Shown here one piece after another: positions 11,488-24,463 of a DNA stretch of 64,000 bases (position 1 is its first letter; the number at the start of each line of letters is the position of its first letter). The notes beneath the pieces were generated by a model. That model had not been told where the DNA came from and made no database searches. It saw nothing but the letters and a program-made list of their open reading frames with translations. The DNA comes from Diospyros lotus (lineage: Eukaryota > Streptophyta > Magnoliopsida > Ericales > Ebenaceae), in NCBI RefSeq assembly GCF_014633365.1, contig NC_068343.1, forward strand, positions 31,403,307 to 31,467,306. The letters run 5' to 3'. The position numbers and the translations under genes were made by a program.

Positions 11488-14171
11488 ATAGAAACATCAT
11501 ACACATCCCATGCTTTTAATAACGAAAGCCATAGACATATTCATACACCATCACTCATAGACATATATATTAGGGTCAAATCACCCACATCTCAATAGGG
11601 GTACGACTAAATCCATAACTGGAAATGTAAGCTAGTACATCACATCTCAAAACACCCCCAATGACTTTTTGATTGAAACAGCTCTGTACACACTTCTATC
11701 CAACGACTCAAATTTCACTTGACTCGCCCACATCTTTAGCCTTACCCTTACCTAGAATGATGCAAAGCAAATATGAGCCACAAGGACCAACAAGTATAAT
11801 TGAAAAGAGAAAGCATGAGAATCATGGATATTAAAGCAATAGGAATCATGAACAACATTAAAAGCACTCATGCCATACCTCTTCACATTATGTTAAATGA
11901 TAACAAAACGAAACAAATATCCATGCTCATATGCAATCTTTCAAGACTAAAACCATAACCTTGGGACCGAAGTCCATCTATACACTAGGTTTCCCTAGGC
12001 AAGCATAATGAGTTGGAGCTCCCTCGCATTAAGCTTTCGCCTACTGAGCTTGTAGATATATCTCGCGGACTTTGTTCGCCACGCGTATTATGAAACCTTT
12101 ATACATTTTAAAACCTTTTTCATGCATGTACACATGCCCATGCACCATCACAACCAATCATATATTTATAAAGAGTTCTCATACATAACTCACACATGAT
12201 TATCCGAATCAACATACACGAAAGAGCAAAACCCATGCAAGACAACATCAAACCCTTGCATATTCTGAACCCTACCAAATAAAGCATCATTCCCAAAGGA
12301 AAATAGAGTGAGGCGATACCCTATTTGAGGATCTAATGGAATTTAACAAAATTCAACAAGAATCAAAGGAGAATTACAAAGGTATCTACATAAATATCAA
12401 GCAAAACCCATTCCTCCAAGAAAACAAAGGTTTTTCATGGAAACTCACAAGATTTTCATGATCCAAAAGGTTTTGAAGCAAAGAGAGGGTTTAGAACTTG
12501 TAAATTAGAAAGAACATAGAAGAACTCATCGAGCGGAAAGAAATAGTACGATCTTGCCTTTCTTGGAAGATTTCTCTAAACCGATAAAATTATCGACGAT
12601 ACACCTTGAAATTCCTTTTAACACAGCAAGACCAAAGAATTATTTAATTATGTACTACTAGCATCTAGTTTATCTAATTTCAAATAAATCCTTTTTATCT
12701 CCTTACTACGTTGCCTCTTTCCTTCTACACTATCTTTAATTTCTCCTGCTTCTATTTCTCTTGCTTTCAATTTCAGTAACCTCTTATTCCAAATTTACTC
12801 TTATTTATACTACCTATTGCAATCATTCACCTAGTTGGCTTATATACTTTCCATCCACAACATTTCTGCATTTCTTCCCCCAATGCACATCACATTCTCC
12901 ACTATTTCATTTACTCGACCAATTTATAGCCACAATTTTACTACATTTACACCCCCAAGATCATCATTTGGCAACCCATTAAGTTTACAAAATGATTCCA
13001 ACTTCACATGGCTGGAACCACATTGTAATTTGAAAAAAATAGAGGATTTTGGAGGACAAGGCTATATGCCCTCAGCGTGTGACGCGTGGCTTTTGCATGG
13101 TAGCCACATGGGATCAAAATGGATTCGTTTTGGCCCTCCTTTTTGTTGGAAAAATTCCAACATTTTCTCACACCTACCTCGCGGTTCGAACCCGTATCAC
13201 CAGCCACTAGGGTTGGCTATGGTATGGTTTGGTTTGGTTTCAATTTTTACCAAAACTATAACCAAACCAAACTTAAACTACTAAAACCAAAACCAAACCA
13301 TTACCCATTAGTTTTAAAAATTAAAAATCATAACCAAACTATTCGGTTTCGATTTTAACCATAGTTTTTTTAGTTTGATCCATACCAACAAACAAAGACA
13401 AACTCTTGCAAATAGCATTCATAAAATTTCTTGATAACTCCACAACAAACAAAGACAAACTCTTATAAAATTACCTTATTCTTGCATAAAGTTACAAACT
13501 AACTTCAAACTTCTTAGATATAATTATTTGATTGATAAAAATAAAATAATTTAAGATTAGGTTTTATTTTTATTTGTTAATTACTTTATAAATGTTAAAT
13601 ATTTTATACATTTGTAATGCATTAGTCAAAATACTTGTAAAAAAATGCATTAATCAATATATATTATGTGTATATATAATATATTAAATAAATAAATATA
13701 TATTATATATATGTATATTCGGTTCAATTTGGTTAGATTACCCACACATTCGATTCGGTTTCGGTTTGGATTTTGGTTTGGATTTAGTAAAAACCATACC
13801 CATTGAAACAATGTTAGATTTTTTTCCTAAACCAAACCATTACCCAGTCAAACGGTTTTTAATTGTGTTGACCGGTTCGATTTCAGTTCGGTTCCCCACG
13901 GTTTCGGTTGCAATTGCCATCCCTACTAGCCACCTAACACCCTTCCTTTTGCGTGCATGCCACCTGATTTGCCACCTTCCCCACTTATATGTGTGCATAT
14001 TTTAATTTTAACGAGATCTTATTTCTAGTTTTGGAAATCACACTTAAACGCCAAAACTTCCATAAAATTACAGTCGCTTCCACATTCAAAAATACAATAA
14101 ATTTTAATGTCTTCCATTAAATTTCTCAAAGCCACAAATATTCGATAAATCGTAAATAAACGAGTCGTTAT
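11488..14171 (+). mobile_element. LTR family B, copy 1 (probably solo)
   Basis: This interrupts the Transposase_32-like ORF. It shares landmarks with the copy starting at 27509, for example ATGAGCCACAAGG followed by CAACAAGTATAATT. The right end ACGAGTCGTTATA looks like a decayed GGGTCGTTACA terminus. I could not find a matching left terminus or target duplication, so the left boundary is approximate. A hAT element lies within it. Confidence 0.5.
13208..13925. mobile_element. hAT non-autonomous element 3
   Basis: The ends are TAGGGTTGGCTATGG and GCAATTGCCATCCCTA. Flanking octamers CCAGCCAC and CTAGCCAC match at 7 of 8. Subterminal TGGTTTGGTTTGG on one side and GGTTTCGGTTTGG on the other repeat the style of the other hAT copies. 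The centre is AT-rich and there is no transposase. Confidence 0.8.
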
Positions 14172-14565
14172 AGGATAGGTCCATACCTAAGTTCTTGAGT
14201 TTTATTTCAAAAGATAATAGGATTTTGATTTGATGTTGGAGGTTGTGTCATGTCAATTTTTGGTTCTAGTTTCAGTGTTTGGAGGATTGGAAGAACAAGG
14301 ATTTGGGGGTCATGTTTCTTTTTAGACCTAGTTTTAGTGGTTGAGGGATTCTTCCTTTTTGGAGCCATAAATTGAAGAAATAAATATTGCAATGAAAGGA
14401 ATGGAGTGACTTACTGACTGAAAAGCACGAGGAGAGAATAGAGTAAGTATTTGAGTGGATGAGTTTGAATAGAGTCAAGGGAGGAATCACATGCACCCTA
14501 GCTGAATTGTGAATGCCTCTTTTTAATTGTTCAGTACTCGAGTAATTCATAAATGTATTCAAGTA

Positions 14566-16143
14566 ATGCTAATTTTAAAGAGAATTGAAGAGATTGATTC
14601 GCTTAAAAGGGGTGAATTAAATTCACTCAAAAATAAATGTATTTAAAATATAAAGAAAGTAATAATGCAAAACACAATACTTAGAGTGGTTTGACCCTTA
14701 CTCCACTACCCTAACACCTTGTTACAAATTTTAATCAACTTACTATTGGTAGCTTTTGCAGGCTAAGCTATAACTTATACACAGTATTTTAACAAACTAA
14801 AATTGAAACCTTTATAATTTGTGTTTTTTATGGATCAAACACTTAACCTTCAACAAGAAAATTGATAAAAGTTTTCAAAGAAAACACTCAGTGAATCTTT
14901 CACAGATTATACACTCTATATTAAACAAGCTTCTCACTTGGGTTCAAGGAATAAGGGTTTATTACTTGAAGTTCTAATTATCTGAAATAGAAAATAGAAA
15001 GAATATAATTTGTAAGAGTTCTGAGCTTTTGATCAATACTTGAATATTTCTTTTAGTTCAGCATTCCCTTTTCTTTTTTTTCTTTTTTTTGTCTTGGAGC
15101 TCCTGATATTTGTAGTTTGCCTTCTTTAATGCACTTGATAAATTGTCTAGTGGATAAAGCATTGAACTTGAAAACCTGTAGAGAGCATCCTTTTTCCTAT
15201 CCATAGTAAGAGTTAGAATTAGGTTTTAAAGCTTAATCATGGATAATTTTAATAAAAGAATGTTTACAACATTTAATGAAATTCTAATTGTCTAAAAATA
15301 AAGAACAATAGCATTAATTGTAGTCACAATGGCTATACTTTTCAAATCTAAGAGAAGAGACTATTAGTTGAGTAAGGTTAACAGTTACTTGAGTGAAATT
15401 AGAGGTTACTTGAGTGTTTTTAACATTTAGTTAATTAAGGAATTCATTACTCAATTGTTGAATAATCTTATTCGATTAAGATTATCAAAGAAATATATCA
15501 TTACTTGACTATTCAACTTTGTTACTTGATTAAAAAAAATAATACTCAATTAAGAAGAGTTTTTAGTCTATTAACTTTTTTAAGTACCTTTCTGCCAAAG
15601 AATAATACTCAACTAAATAATTATATTACTCAACTAAAGAAGTTAATACTCGATTAAAAATAACTCTTTGTCGATTAACTTTTTATCATTTTGTCGATTA
15701 TCTTTAATAGAAGTACTTTTAGTTCTTTAAATTAATACTCAAATAATATATTATGATACTCAATTAAATTTTCAAGTTTCTCAGTTTCTTAGTAAAATAC
15801 TCAAGTAATACTCCTCAATACTTGAGAAATACCTCTCCTGTACACCACTCATCTTAGTATTTGCCTAAGCAGTCAGTAACATTTGTTGCTCTAGGCAAAT
15901 ACTCAAGTAATAATTTCTTAAAATCCTGATACTAGATTATTTCTTTTATTTAGCTTTGATACTTGATCTATTGCTTTTAACACCTTTAGTATCACTCAAT
16001 TTCTTATTAGGTTATGAGAATCGAAATGGTTATAATTGTTAAAGCTTGAGAGTTCATTTCACGACTTTTAAGCCTATAAGATTAACTTATATTTTATTTT
16101 GTTAAGTATCAAAACCATCAAGAATCACGCAACTAATTCAACA
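14566..16143 (-). mobile_element. 5' LTR of the SIRE-like element
   Basis: On the plus strand it starts with a TGCTAATTTTAAAGAG... block leading to AAAAGGGGTGAATTAAATTC, the counterpart of 4121-4170, and ends ACTAATTCAACA. The segment CTTACTCCACTACCCTAACACC aligns with the same place in the left LTR. CTCGAG-type motifs are present but more eroded (ACTCAAGTA, ACTTGAGTA). The length agrees with the left LTR once its insertion is removed. The inner boundary is approximate. Confidence 0.5.
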
Positions 16144-17072
16144 AGACATTTGGCTAGCACGTGTGGAACATTTCATTGACCATTTCCATAAAACAAACCA
16201 CCATCATCCATTATTTTTCCATTAAGCATACAATGATTCAATCCCATTTCACAAAACATCATAACTCAAAACTTTATTAAGATGCTACCAGAGACTTCTA
16301 CTTATTTTTTCCTCTAGATAGATATTTATCAAGGAATAATGAGATCCTAAATTGTTGTCTAAAATTCGTATTAAGGTCAACATATAACCATTCTTGTGCA
16401 GTCAAATTCAAAACTATAATGTTCGATTATGAAGAGAACAAATATATCAAATAAGGGCATACTAGTAGGCGATTCAACGAAATGAAGCTAGATCAAGGGC
16501 AAGATGAAGTACTTTTATGTTCAAAGATCTATTGAAGTTGTTGAGAGTAATGCTTTAGGGACTTTGTATGGTTAGTCGCAACTTTAGGGGAAATTGAAAT
16601 TTTCAAAATCGACACACAACGATGGGCTGTGATGGAAAATGAGATGGAAATGGAGAGGGATTGGGAGATGGATGGTGGAGGTAGAGGTGGCAACAACATC
16701 AACGACAAGAGAAAGGCTTTTGGCACAGAAGAAGAAAGAGAGAAATAGGGAGGCAGATAGGGGAGGCATCGATAACAATAGTGTCGACAACGAGAAAGGA
16801 AGGGTTATGGCACAAAAGGAGAATGGGAGAGATAGGGAGACGGATAAAACAGGCGACAACAACAAAAGAGGGAGGGTGAAAAAGAATCAACAGTGAAAAG
16901 AAAAGGAATTAAAGAATGGAGAAGAAAGGAGAAGATTCGACTAAATCCGAATTAGGTTTAAAGACGAAATATTTCCCCTAAAACGTGTTTCTTTTTAGTG
17001 CCTTAATTAAAAAATAATATTTTGAATGGAGACATAAAAATTTTTTATCCCTAAAGTAATAAATAATATTAA
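16144..17072. other. Intergenic sequence with a short tandem repeat
   Basis: No gene is supported. From about 16690 to 16895 a purine-rich unit of roughly 75-90 bases, containing GGCACAGAAGAAGAAAG and later GGCACAAAAGGAGAATGG, repeats two to three times and creates spurious ORFs on both strands. The AT-rich end before the Copia element resembles the sequence just after it, so both may be one older transposon split by the Copia insertion. Confidence 0.5.
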
Positions 17073-17077
17073 AATAA

Positions 17078-17295
17078 TATTCGAGACAGAGAGACTATTT
17101 GAGAGAGAGAGGAAATTATAAAATGCCTCATTGGTCCAATAGATCTCGGCCCATTCCTTTAAATACAACAAACTAATACACTATCTAATTACAAAATTGC
17201 CACTGCACAACTAAAACAGAACTGAAGCAATACAAGACAAAACGTATCAATCATAACAACATATCAACATAACAAAAATACAATAAACTCTAATA
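17078..17295 (-). mobile_element. 3' LTR of Copia element
   Basis: On the minus strand it runs from TATTAGAGTTTATTG to CTGTCTCGAATA, preceded by the purine tract GAAGGGGCG. It aligns along its whole length with the right LTR. The ends are not the usual TG...CA. Confidence 0.85.
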
Positions 17296-17299
17296 CGCC

Positions 17300-20200
17300 C
17301 CTTCAAGATGGACTATGTATGTCATGAACAACCATCTTGGCTAACAAAGGAAACAAATGAGATGCTGGTAACACTTTGGTGAAGACATTAGCCAGCTGGT
17401 GTTGTGATTGAATGGGAAGTAGCTTAATATAATTTCTGCAACCAGCTTCTCGAGAATAAAATGACAATCCAATTCGATGTGCTTCGTGCGCTCATGAAAC
17501 ACCGGATTGGTAGCAATGTGAATGGCAACCTAGCTATCACAAAAAAAAAGAGTAGGAGGTGAAGCATGAATATGAAAATCCAATAATAATTGAGTGATCC
17601 AAACCAATTCACTTGCAGTGGATGCAAGTGCCTTATATTCGACCTCTACAGAAGAACACAAGTGCCTTATATTCGACCTCTACAGAAGAACAGGAAACAA
17701 TACTTTGTTTCTTAGCCTTCCATGAAACCATAAAATCACCAAGAAAAATACAAAACAAAGTAGTAGACTGTCTTGAATCCAAATAAGATCCCCAATCAGC
17801 ATAAAAAAAAGCTCTAAGCTAAAGTGGGGAATTAGCTGAGAAAAACAAACCTTAACCGGGGGTTTTAAGATACCGTAACAAATAATGGGCAGTATCTAAG
17901 TGAGGCTAACGAGGTTGTGAGATAAATAACAGTAAAAGTAATGTCAAAGTGAGAAACTGTAAGATAAAGTAGTCTACCGATAAGCCTTCGATATACCGAA
18001 GGATCAGATAATAAATCACCCTCAAATGAACATAATCTGGTATTAGGTAACATGGGTAATGAAGTAGGCTTGTAGGCAAGAAAGCCTGCATCCTCTAGAA
18101 GTTGAAGTGTATAATAACGCTGAGATAGAGAAATACCTTTAGAAGACTGAGCTATTTCCAAGCCAAGAAAATACTTCAACCGACCTAGATCTTCAGCTTA
18201 AATTAGTTATGAAGAAATTCCTTGAGAGAAGTAATGGTGGCAACATTAGGACTGGTGATGATAATATCATCAACATAAACGAGTAAGGCCATAAAAGAAT
18301 TGCCAGTACCCTTAGTAAACAATGAATAATCAAACCGAGATTGATAAAACCCATGCTTACACACTAATCTCCCTCCCAAAACATGAGTTTTAGGCTGATA
18401 ACCAGGGGGCAAGTCTATATACACTTCTTCAAACAAATCACAATTTAAGAATGCATTATTCACGTCAAGTTGTACAAGGGACCATTTGTGAACAACAACA
18501 AGAGAAAATAAAAGATTAATTGTTACCAGTTTTGCAACAGGAGAAAATGTATCAAAAAAATTTAAACCCTCCTATTCAGTATATCTTTTTTCCACTAAAC
18601 AAGCCTTGTATTGCTCTATAGAACCATTTGAGTTATATTTAATCTTGTACACCCATTTACATCTAATAAAATGTTTATCAAGAGGAAGAGACACAACTGA
18701 CTAGGTTTGATTTTGATGCATAGCATCTTGTTCAGCCTCCATAGCAACCCTCTAATAAGGAAACTGAACTGCTTGGGAATAATGTTGTGGCTTTGGAGTA
18801 GAAGAAACTGATAAAATGAAAAAACTATGAGAAGCTAAAAGTTTGTCATAGGAAAGATGATCATTCAAGGGATAAAGAGTCTAAGTATGGGACAATGGCT
18901 TGCTAGTCAAGAGGCTACAATGAAAATCTTGAAGATAAGATGGAGGTTTGATAACTCGGGTTGTCCTATGAACAGGAACATTAGGAGCCACAGTAGATGA
19001 AGAATAAGGAATAGCCAAATCAGATAAAGGAATTGGAGCCAAATCAGTAGATAAAGCTGTAGTAGAGGATGATGGAATGGAAGAAGAAGTCACATGAGGA
19101 GATGAAGAAGATGTCATCTTCAGAGATGGCATAAGCAAAACAAGATCAGGAAAAGGATCAATCAATTCAGCAAAGGGGTTAATAGTGTGGAAAGGAAACA
19201 CATGCTCATGAAATACAACATCCCTAGATACCAATATAGAATTGCTATTAAGATCATACAATTTATATCCTTTCATGCCTGGTGGATAGCCAACGAAGAC
19301 ACAGGCAGTGGCTTTAGGAGAAAACTTATTCCAATGAGAAGGTAAGGTTGAAGCAAAACACAAACATCCAAACACCCTTAAAGAAGCATAATCTACAGGA
19401 ACATGGTACAACATTTGATAAGGTGTCTAGGAATTTAAAATAGCAGCTAGTATTCAATTTATTAAGGCAACCGTAATTAGGACACACTCCCCCAAATTTT
19501 TATACGAACTCGAGACTAAAAAAATAAACCTGGCCACATTAAGTAAATGCTGATGTTTACGTTCTACAACAGAATTTTGTTCAGGCCTTTCAACACAAGA
19601 GAATTAGTGAAGCACCCCTTTAGATGAAAAAAAATTGTAAAAGATAATTCGGGTGCATTATCAGACCTAAAAGTCTTGATAATCGTATTAAATTGAGTTT
19701 CCACCATAGAAAAGAATCTAGGTATAATTGCCTTAGCATTAGATTTATGTTTCATTATAAATACCCAAGTACATCTTGTACAATCATCTACTAGGGTCAA
19801 TAAATATCTATAACTAGCATGTGTTTGGATGTGATAAGGTCCCCATGTGTCACAATGAATAAGATCAAAAGCCTTTTAGATATGCTATTATTTGAAATAA
19901 AAGACAGCCTCCTCTATTTTGCCAATGGACATACTAAACAAGGAGTATGTACCTTGTCCCTTTTAGTATTTGGAAAATTCAACAATTCACTCAACGTATC
20001 TAGTTTTTCTAAAGCTAGATGACCTAGCATATTATGCCAAATGTCTTTACTAATAACATGTGCCACTATATCATCAGAATTACACAACATATCAGCAGAT
20101 TGTTTATCAAAGACAAGTGAATTGGAGTCAATCACATACAAACCATTCATGAGTTCAGCCTTGCCAATCATCCTCAAATGAAAGAGATCTTGAATAGTAC

Positions 20201-20514
20201 AGGAATCAGATAAGAATTTGAAATATAAAGAGGATTGTGCAGACAAAGCACTCACTGATATCAGATTAAACTTGAATTGAGGAATGTAGAGAACATTCTC
20301 TAACAATATGGAAGGAGACAACTTCACTTTTCCAATAAAAGAGACAGAAAATCGTCGATGATCTGGTAAGGTCACAAATGCATTGTGAATAGGCCTCAAT
20401 TGATGAAAAGATGAATGATTATAACATATATGACTTGTAGCCTTGAGTATATTATCTAAAACCTAGGACAACTTAGGCTAGAATTAATATTTGTCGAAAA
20501 ACATATACTTGATG
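17300..20514 (-). pseudogene. Copia pol remnant: GAG-pre-integrase, integrase, RT, RNase H
   Basis: Reading from the right, about 20399-19914 holds the protease tail and the GAG-pre-integrase part (NVLYIPQFKFNLISVSALS, then WHNMLGHLALEKL). At 19800-18881 is the integrase, with TLVDDCTRCTWVF, FRSDNAPE and the VFGCLCFAS region. At 18463-17865 is reverse transcriptase, with the catalytic YVDD in ALLVYVDDIIIT and KYFLGLEIA. RNase H follows to about 17400. Stops and frame changes separate these blocks. RT lacks a stretch of about 20 residues between the LVCK and the SRFDYSLF segments. RNase H carries a tandem duplication of about 37 bp near 17629-17700. It cannot encode active enzyme. Confidence 0.9.
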
Positions 20515-23093
20515 TGTAACACCCCGCCTCACTGGGCGTGTCACTATAAGAGTATTTCCGGAAATCTTTTTTTTTTAAATAACATCATCACGCGTGGTGC
20601 TTCATGAACAACCTTCACATGCACACACAGGATCCGAAAAACCCCAGTCTTACCCGTTTAACTTAACAAGATCAATAATCTTAACAACTAAACGAGACAT
20701 ATCATAACGCAGTGGACACATTAACATCAAACATCGTAATTCTTACATAATATTTCCATAACAAAATACGTATTACAAATAACCCAAATGATAACAACGT
20801 TATCGTTCAACTATTCATACACAAGATGAAATACATACTAAAACCCCCCAAAGGTTACAACGACTATCAATCTAAGCACCATTGACCTTCAACCGGCCAT
20901 GTCCTTGCTCTCGCAGCAGTCCCTGGCTGGAACATCGAATGTTTCAAGGGCATAACCCAGGTTAGATGACAAACATCTAAGTGACGGCATGAAACAGTTT
21001 ACATAATGCATGAAAGACATACGAGCATGGCATTCACAGACAAAACGACACATGCAAAACACGTCTATCTTGAGAAATCTCCCTGACATACTCAACCTCC
21101 CGTGGAAAACACCTTCCACACACCATTGGGGTTGACCTTGCCACGACATACTTAATCTCTCGAGTGCCCTACCATGACACTCGTTCACCAGGATTAACCT
21201 TGTCCCATTCTCAAGAAGACCCCATCCCGTCCCATACGGACCCAATAACGACACGAAAATCAATACTCCGATGATATAAAAATCACATTCCATGCACCCA
21301 CTCTTTTGCAAGTAAAAATAGTTGATGCAATATACCACATGATCAATATGCAAATGATGCCATATATACATGAATAAAACGCATAAGTATAGCATCCCGA
21401 GTTCTGGTCTCGAGTGCCCTATCGTGTCACTCGTTCACCTGAACTCATTACACTCACACCAAGACATATCCAAAACAAAGGTAAAACTAGAGTCAAACCA
21501 CTCACCTCAATTCGGAATAGATCAGTTCTCATCTCGAAAAACGTGTCGTGTCTCGAAAAACGTGCAATCATTCTTTCCAAAACCCAATCATCTCCTATTT
21601 ACCATTTAAGACCTCAGAAATTAATATTTCCATTTTTCCCATAATTTCATCTATTTTCTCTATTTTTCCCTATTTTTCAAACATTTCCTCCCCTCGAAAA
21701 ATCATAATAAATACCAAACACCCATTTCTTCCAAATATTTTTATACCAATATTTCTAAAATAATTTTATAAAAATAATAGAATTAATTTTAGGCCCAGAT
21801 TGTACCTCACGCGCTGGCGCGTGGGTGAGGTTGAAGTCCGCGCGTGCACACGCGCCAGCTGCCTTCTCCGATCTTCTTCTCCGGCCATGGTCGCCGGCGA
21901 TGACCTCCGATGCCCGATCTGACTACCGGGGCTTGAAGCTCTTCTCCAGACGACCTCAATTGAGCCTCCAACCACCGAAAATAGTCACCGGAAGAAGCCT
22001 TAAAAGGCTGTTGCAGGTTGCGGCTCCGACGCGCCCGACTTTCCGGCCATCTCACTGAAACTCGATGAATCCCATGCCAAACTCTCTCATTTTCTGCAGA
22101 AATGCTCCCCACAACACAAAGATCAAAAGCCCCCTATCCTCTTTGCTCGATTCAACCCAAAACGCCCTGAATTTCTCTTGATTCCCTTTTGAAACCCTCG
22201 GCCTTGGTTGGCTATTTATTCCCAATTTTGATGCCAAAACCCACCAAATCTTGGCCATTCTTATCCTTTACACCAGATCTAGCCTTTAATCCCATCATCT
22301 AGCCCTAAATCATGCACAAAATCCCTCAAAAAATTTGGCCAAAAATTTGATTTCATCTGCCATTAAAAATCGATCACATCACGGCAGTTCTTGGCCAATG
22401 GCCACTCCTAACGCGACCATCATCACCTGGAGGCTATCCTTGAGCCTCCAGGCGAGCTTCCCGACGCTTCAGGGTGGCTGGTCGGCGGCCACAGGCGGCT
22501 GGTCGGTTTCACACCATGAAGTTTTATTTTTTTGCATTTTAGCCCCTAGTTTTCTTCAAATGGCTTTTCTGCCCTTTCTCCTTACCCCCTAATCTTTATA
22601 ATAATACCACAAAGACACATAAGTTTAATACTTCTCATTTCCCTCTTGAAACTTTTGAAAAATTATCCATTTGACCACTCTCAGGCAAAATTAGAAAAAT
22701 TGCACTTAGGCCCGATCGATCGTTTTGACCTTAAGTCCATTCGTTTCAACCCGAAATCACTTAAGGGTTGTTTTATACATAAAATATTGGTCATTGGCTT
22801 GCTTCGTTGACTTTTCGGATGTTTCCTACGTCAATTTGGTTTTCTCAGCCCGGTCGACAGTTGTACCAAAAACTGTTCCGATCCAATTTCTTTCATCACT
22901 AAAAATCATAATTCGGATTACTTGACGATACTATACCTTTTCCTTGGCTAACTAGGGTTCGGGGTACTCTCTCGGGCCGTTTCGGTCACTTAAGACTGTG
23001 GTAGTGTGTCCTATAGCCTTATTCTTTCGATAATTCTACTTGTACCCTTCATCAAATATTATTTATAGCCTTAAATCATTCTTGGGTATTACA
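20515..23093 (+). mobile_element. Solo LTR, family E, target duplication TGATG
   Basis: It starts TGTAACACCCCGCCTCACTG and ends TTGGGTATTACA, with TGATG on both sides (20510-20514 and 23094-23098). At 2579 bp and without coding content it is a solo LTR. It splits the Copia gag-pol between the gag zinc knuckle and the protease, so it is younger than that element. A GC-rich stretch around 21790-22050 generates opposing ORFs that are not genes. Confidence 0.9.
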
Positions 23094-23259
23094 TGATGCT
23101 TGATCAGGGGTTTTTGAAACATCTACATCAATCTTAACATCAGACAGGTGAGTACTCAATATACCTAGCAGATTCTGGTATTGTGTGGGAGTCAAAGACT
23201 ACATAAAACTGCCTATGTCTTAACTCTTGACTTGATTAGTACCATCATCATTCACCTAA

Positions 23260-24198
23260 TTAATAATGGCAAAATTGATGTGATTAGACTTTGATTGATT
23301 CATATTGTTCCATTGCCTAGGTTTGTATCCCGGAGGATATCCATGAAGCTTATAACATTTCTCAATTGTGTGCCCACTATAACCACAATGAGTACATACA
23401 AGTCTTTCTTTCCTTTGAGACTTACTCAAGTTAGACCTAGTTGCTTCATGTTTTACTAAAAATAAGGCTAAATCAGTTCCATTAGCATTCATCACTACTC
23501 TTTGATTTTCTTCTTGAGATATTGAAGCAAAAACCTTATTTTAGGAGGTAGAGGATCCATAAAGAGCAATTGGCCATGGATTTGAGCATATGAATCATTC
23601 AAGCCCATTAAAAAGGACATTACATATTCCATATGGTAATGATCTGCAAGTGCCTTTATACCCCTACAATAACACTTTCCACATGTACACATAAGTATAA
23701 AATTGTTTAATTCATCCCAGACAACCTTAAGCCTAGTGAAATATGCGGATACAGATAATTGACCTTGATTTAAGTTCATCATCTCACGTCTCAATTCAAA
23801 TATTCTAGGACCATTACTCTATTGAAATCTATCTTTAAGATCATTCCATATATCAAACGCAAATTCCGAATATATCAAACTTGCATAAATTTCTTTAGAA
23901 ACAAAGTTTAAGATCCATAAAATGATCAAACACAAATTCTGAATATATCAAATGCAATCGTCATCGAACGGCTCCAGGAAGTATAGTTCTCTCTAGTCAG
24001 CAACTGAGATACAAGGATAAGACTGGGACTATTTGAATGATGGATGAAGAAAGGGTTGGAACTGTTGTCGAAGGCGGAATGACTCATCGATAAAGAAGTC
24101 GTATCGGGAGTGATAGACGCCATAAGAAACAAAGGTTTTAGAAGACAACAGGAAGAGACAATTATATGTTCAAGATCGCAAAATCGCCAAATCGCCAA
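23260..24198 (-). pseudogene. Copia gag remnant
   Basis: The start (MASITPDTTSLS, then PFFIHHSNSPSLILVSQLL and NYTSWSRSM) is the classic N-terminus of plant Copia gag. The middle (23794-23495) is in a second frame. The end (23495-23256) has the CCHC zinc knuckle, CTHCGYSGHTIEKCYKLHGY, that binds the RNA genome. Stops between pieces make it non-functional. It lies immediately inside the primer-binding site. Confidence 0.9.
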
Positions 24199-24450
24199 AC
24201 GAAAACGATGAGAAACAAAGATTTGTTAAAAGAAACACAGATCTGTCCAAGATTGTCGGATGAAATCGACGAGAAGCAAGATAATAAACCGACAAGAGAA
24301 AATCAACTCAAAAAATCGAAGATAAAATGAGAACAAAAATGATACAGATTACCAGAGAAGAAAACGAAACCAGAGAGTAGGTGTCAAGATGAATCAACGA
24401 CAAGATGAGTCAACTCAAACAAGGAGAGAAGCAAACCTAAACCTTAATAT

Positions 24451-24463
24451 TGCTTTGATACCA
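24451..24463 (-). promoter_or_regulatory. Primer-binding site (initiator tRNA-Met complement)
   Basis: The minus strand reads TGGTATCAAAGCA directly after the 5' LTR. This matches the plant consensus TGGTATCAGAGC with one change, and it fixes the orientation and inner LTR edge. Confidence 0.85.

Larger units (their letters stand above)
9383..14392 (-). pseudogene. Broken ORF resembling plant Transposase_32 domain protein
   Basis: Pieces of one minus-strand reading frame can be followed through two insertions. It starts near 14365 (MAPKRKNPSTTKTRSKKK), continues to about 14172, is cut by an LTR, resumes at about 11490 and runs to 11041, then past a hAT insertion to 9383. The central part (LMNWIEQVGW, QFYPIFF, FYVRVLVNEYTLSF, LREILQLP) has the layout I associate with the 'putative plant transposon protein' domain (Transposase_32). 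The end is rich in Pro and Ser. Stops and frame changes occur throughout. This is the only ORF in the element, and its function is unknown. The domain assignment is from memory of the pattern. Confidence 0.5.
4121..16143 (-). mobile_element. Non-autonomous SIRE-like LTR retroelement, heavily nested
   Basis: Two LTR-like blocks in the same (minus) orientation bound this interval. The left, after removing an inserted solo LTR, is about 1.6 kb; the right is 1578 bp. Just inside the left LTR the minus strand reads TTTGTCATCATCAAAAAACG before TGTTAAC. I know this as the end of the SIRE/Maximus internal region, although the usual G-rich polypurine tract is degenerate. After subtracting three insertions, only about 1.9 kb of internal sequence remains, holding one broken ORF and no reverse transcriptase or integrase. 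Outer flanks (GGGTT and AGACA) do not match, so the target duplication is lost or a boundary is wrong. Confidence 0.55.
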
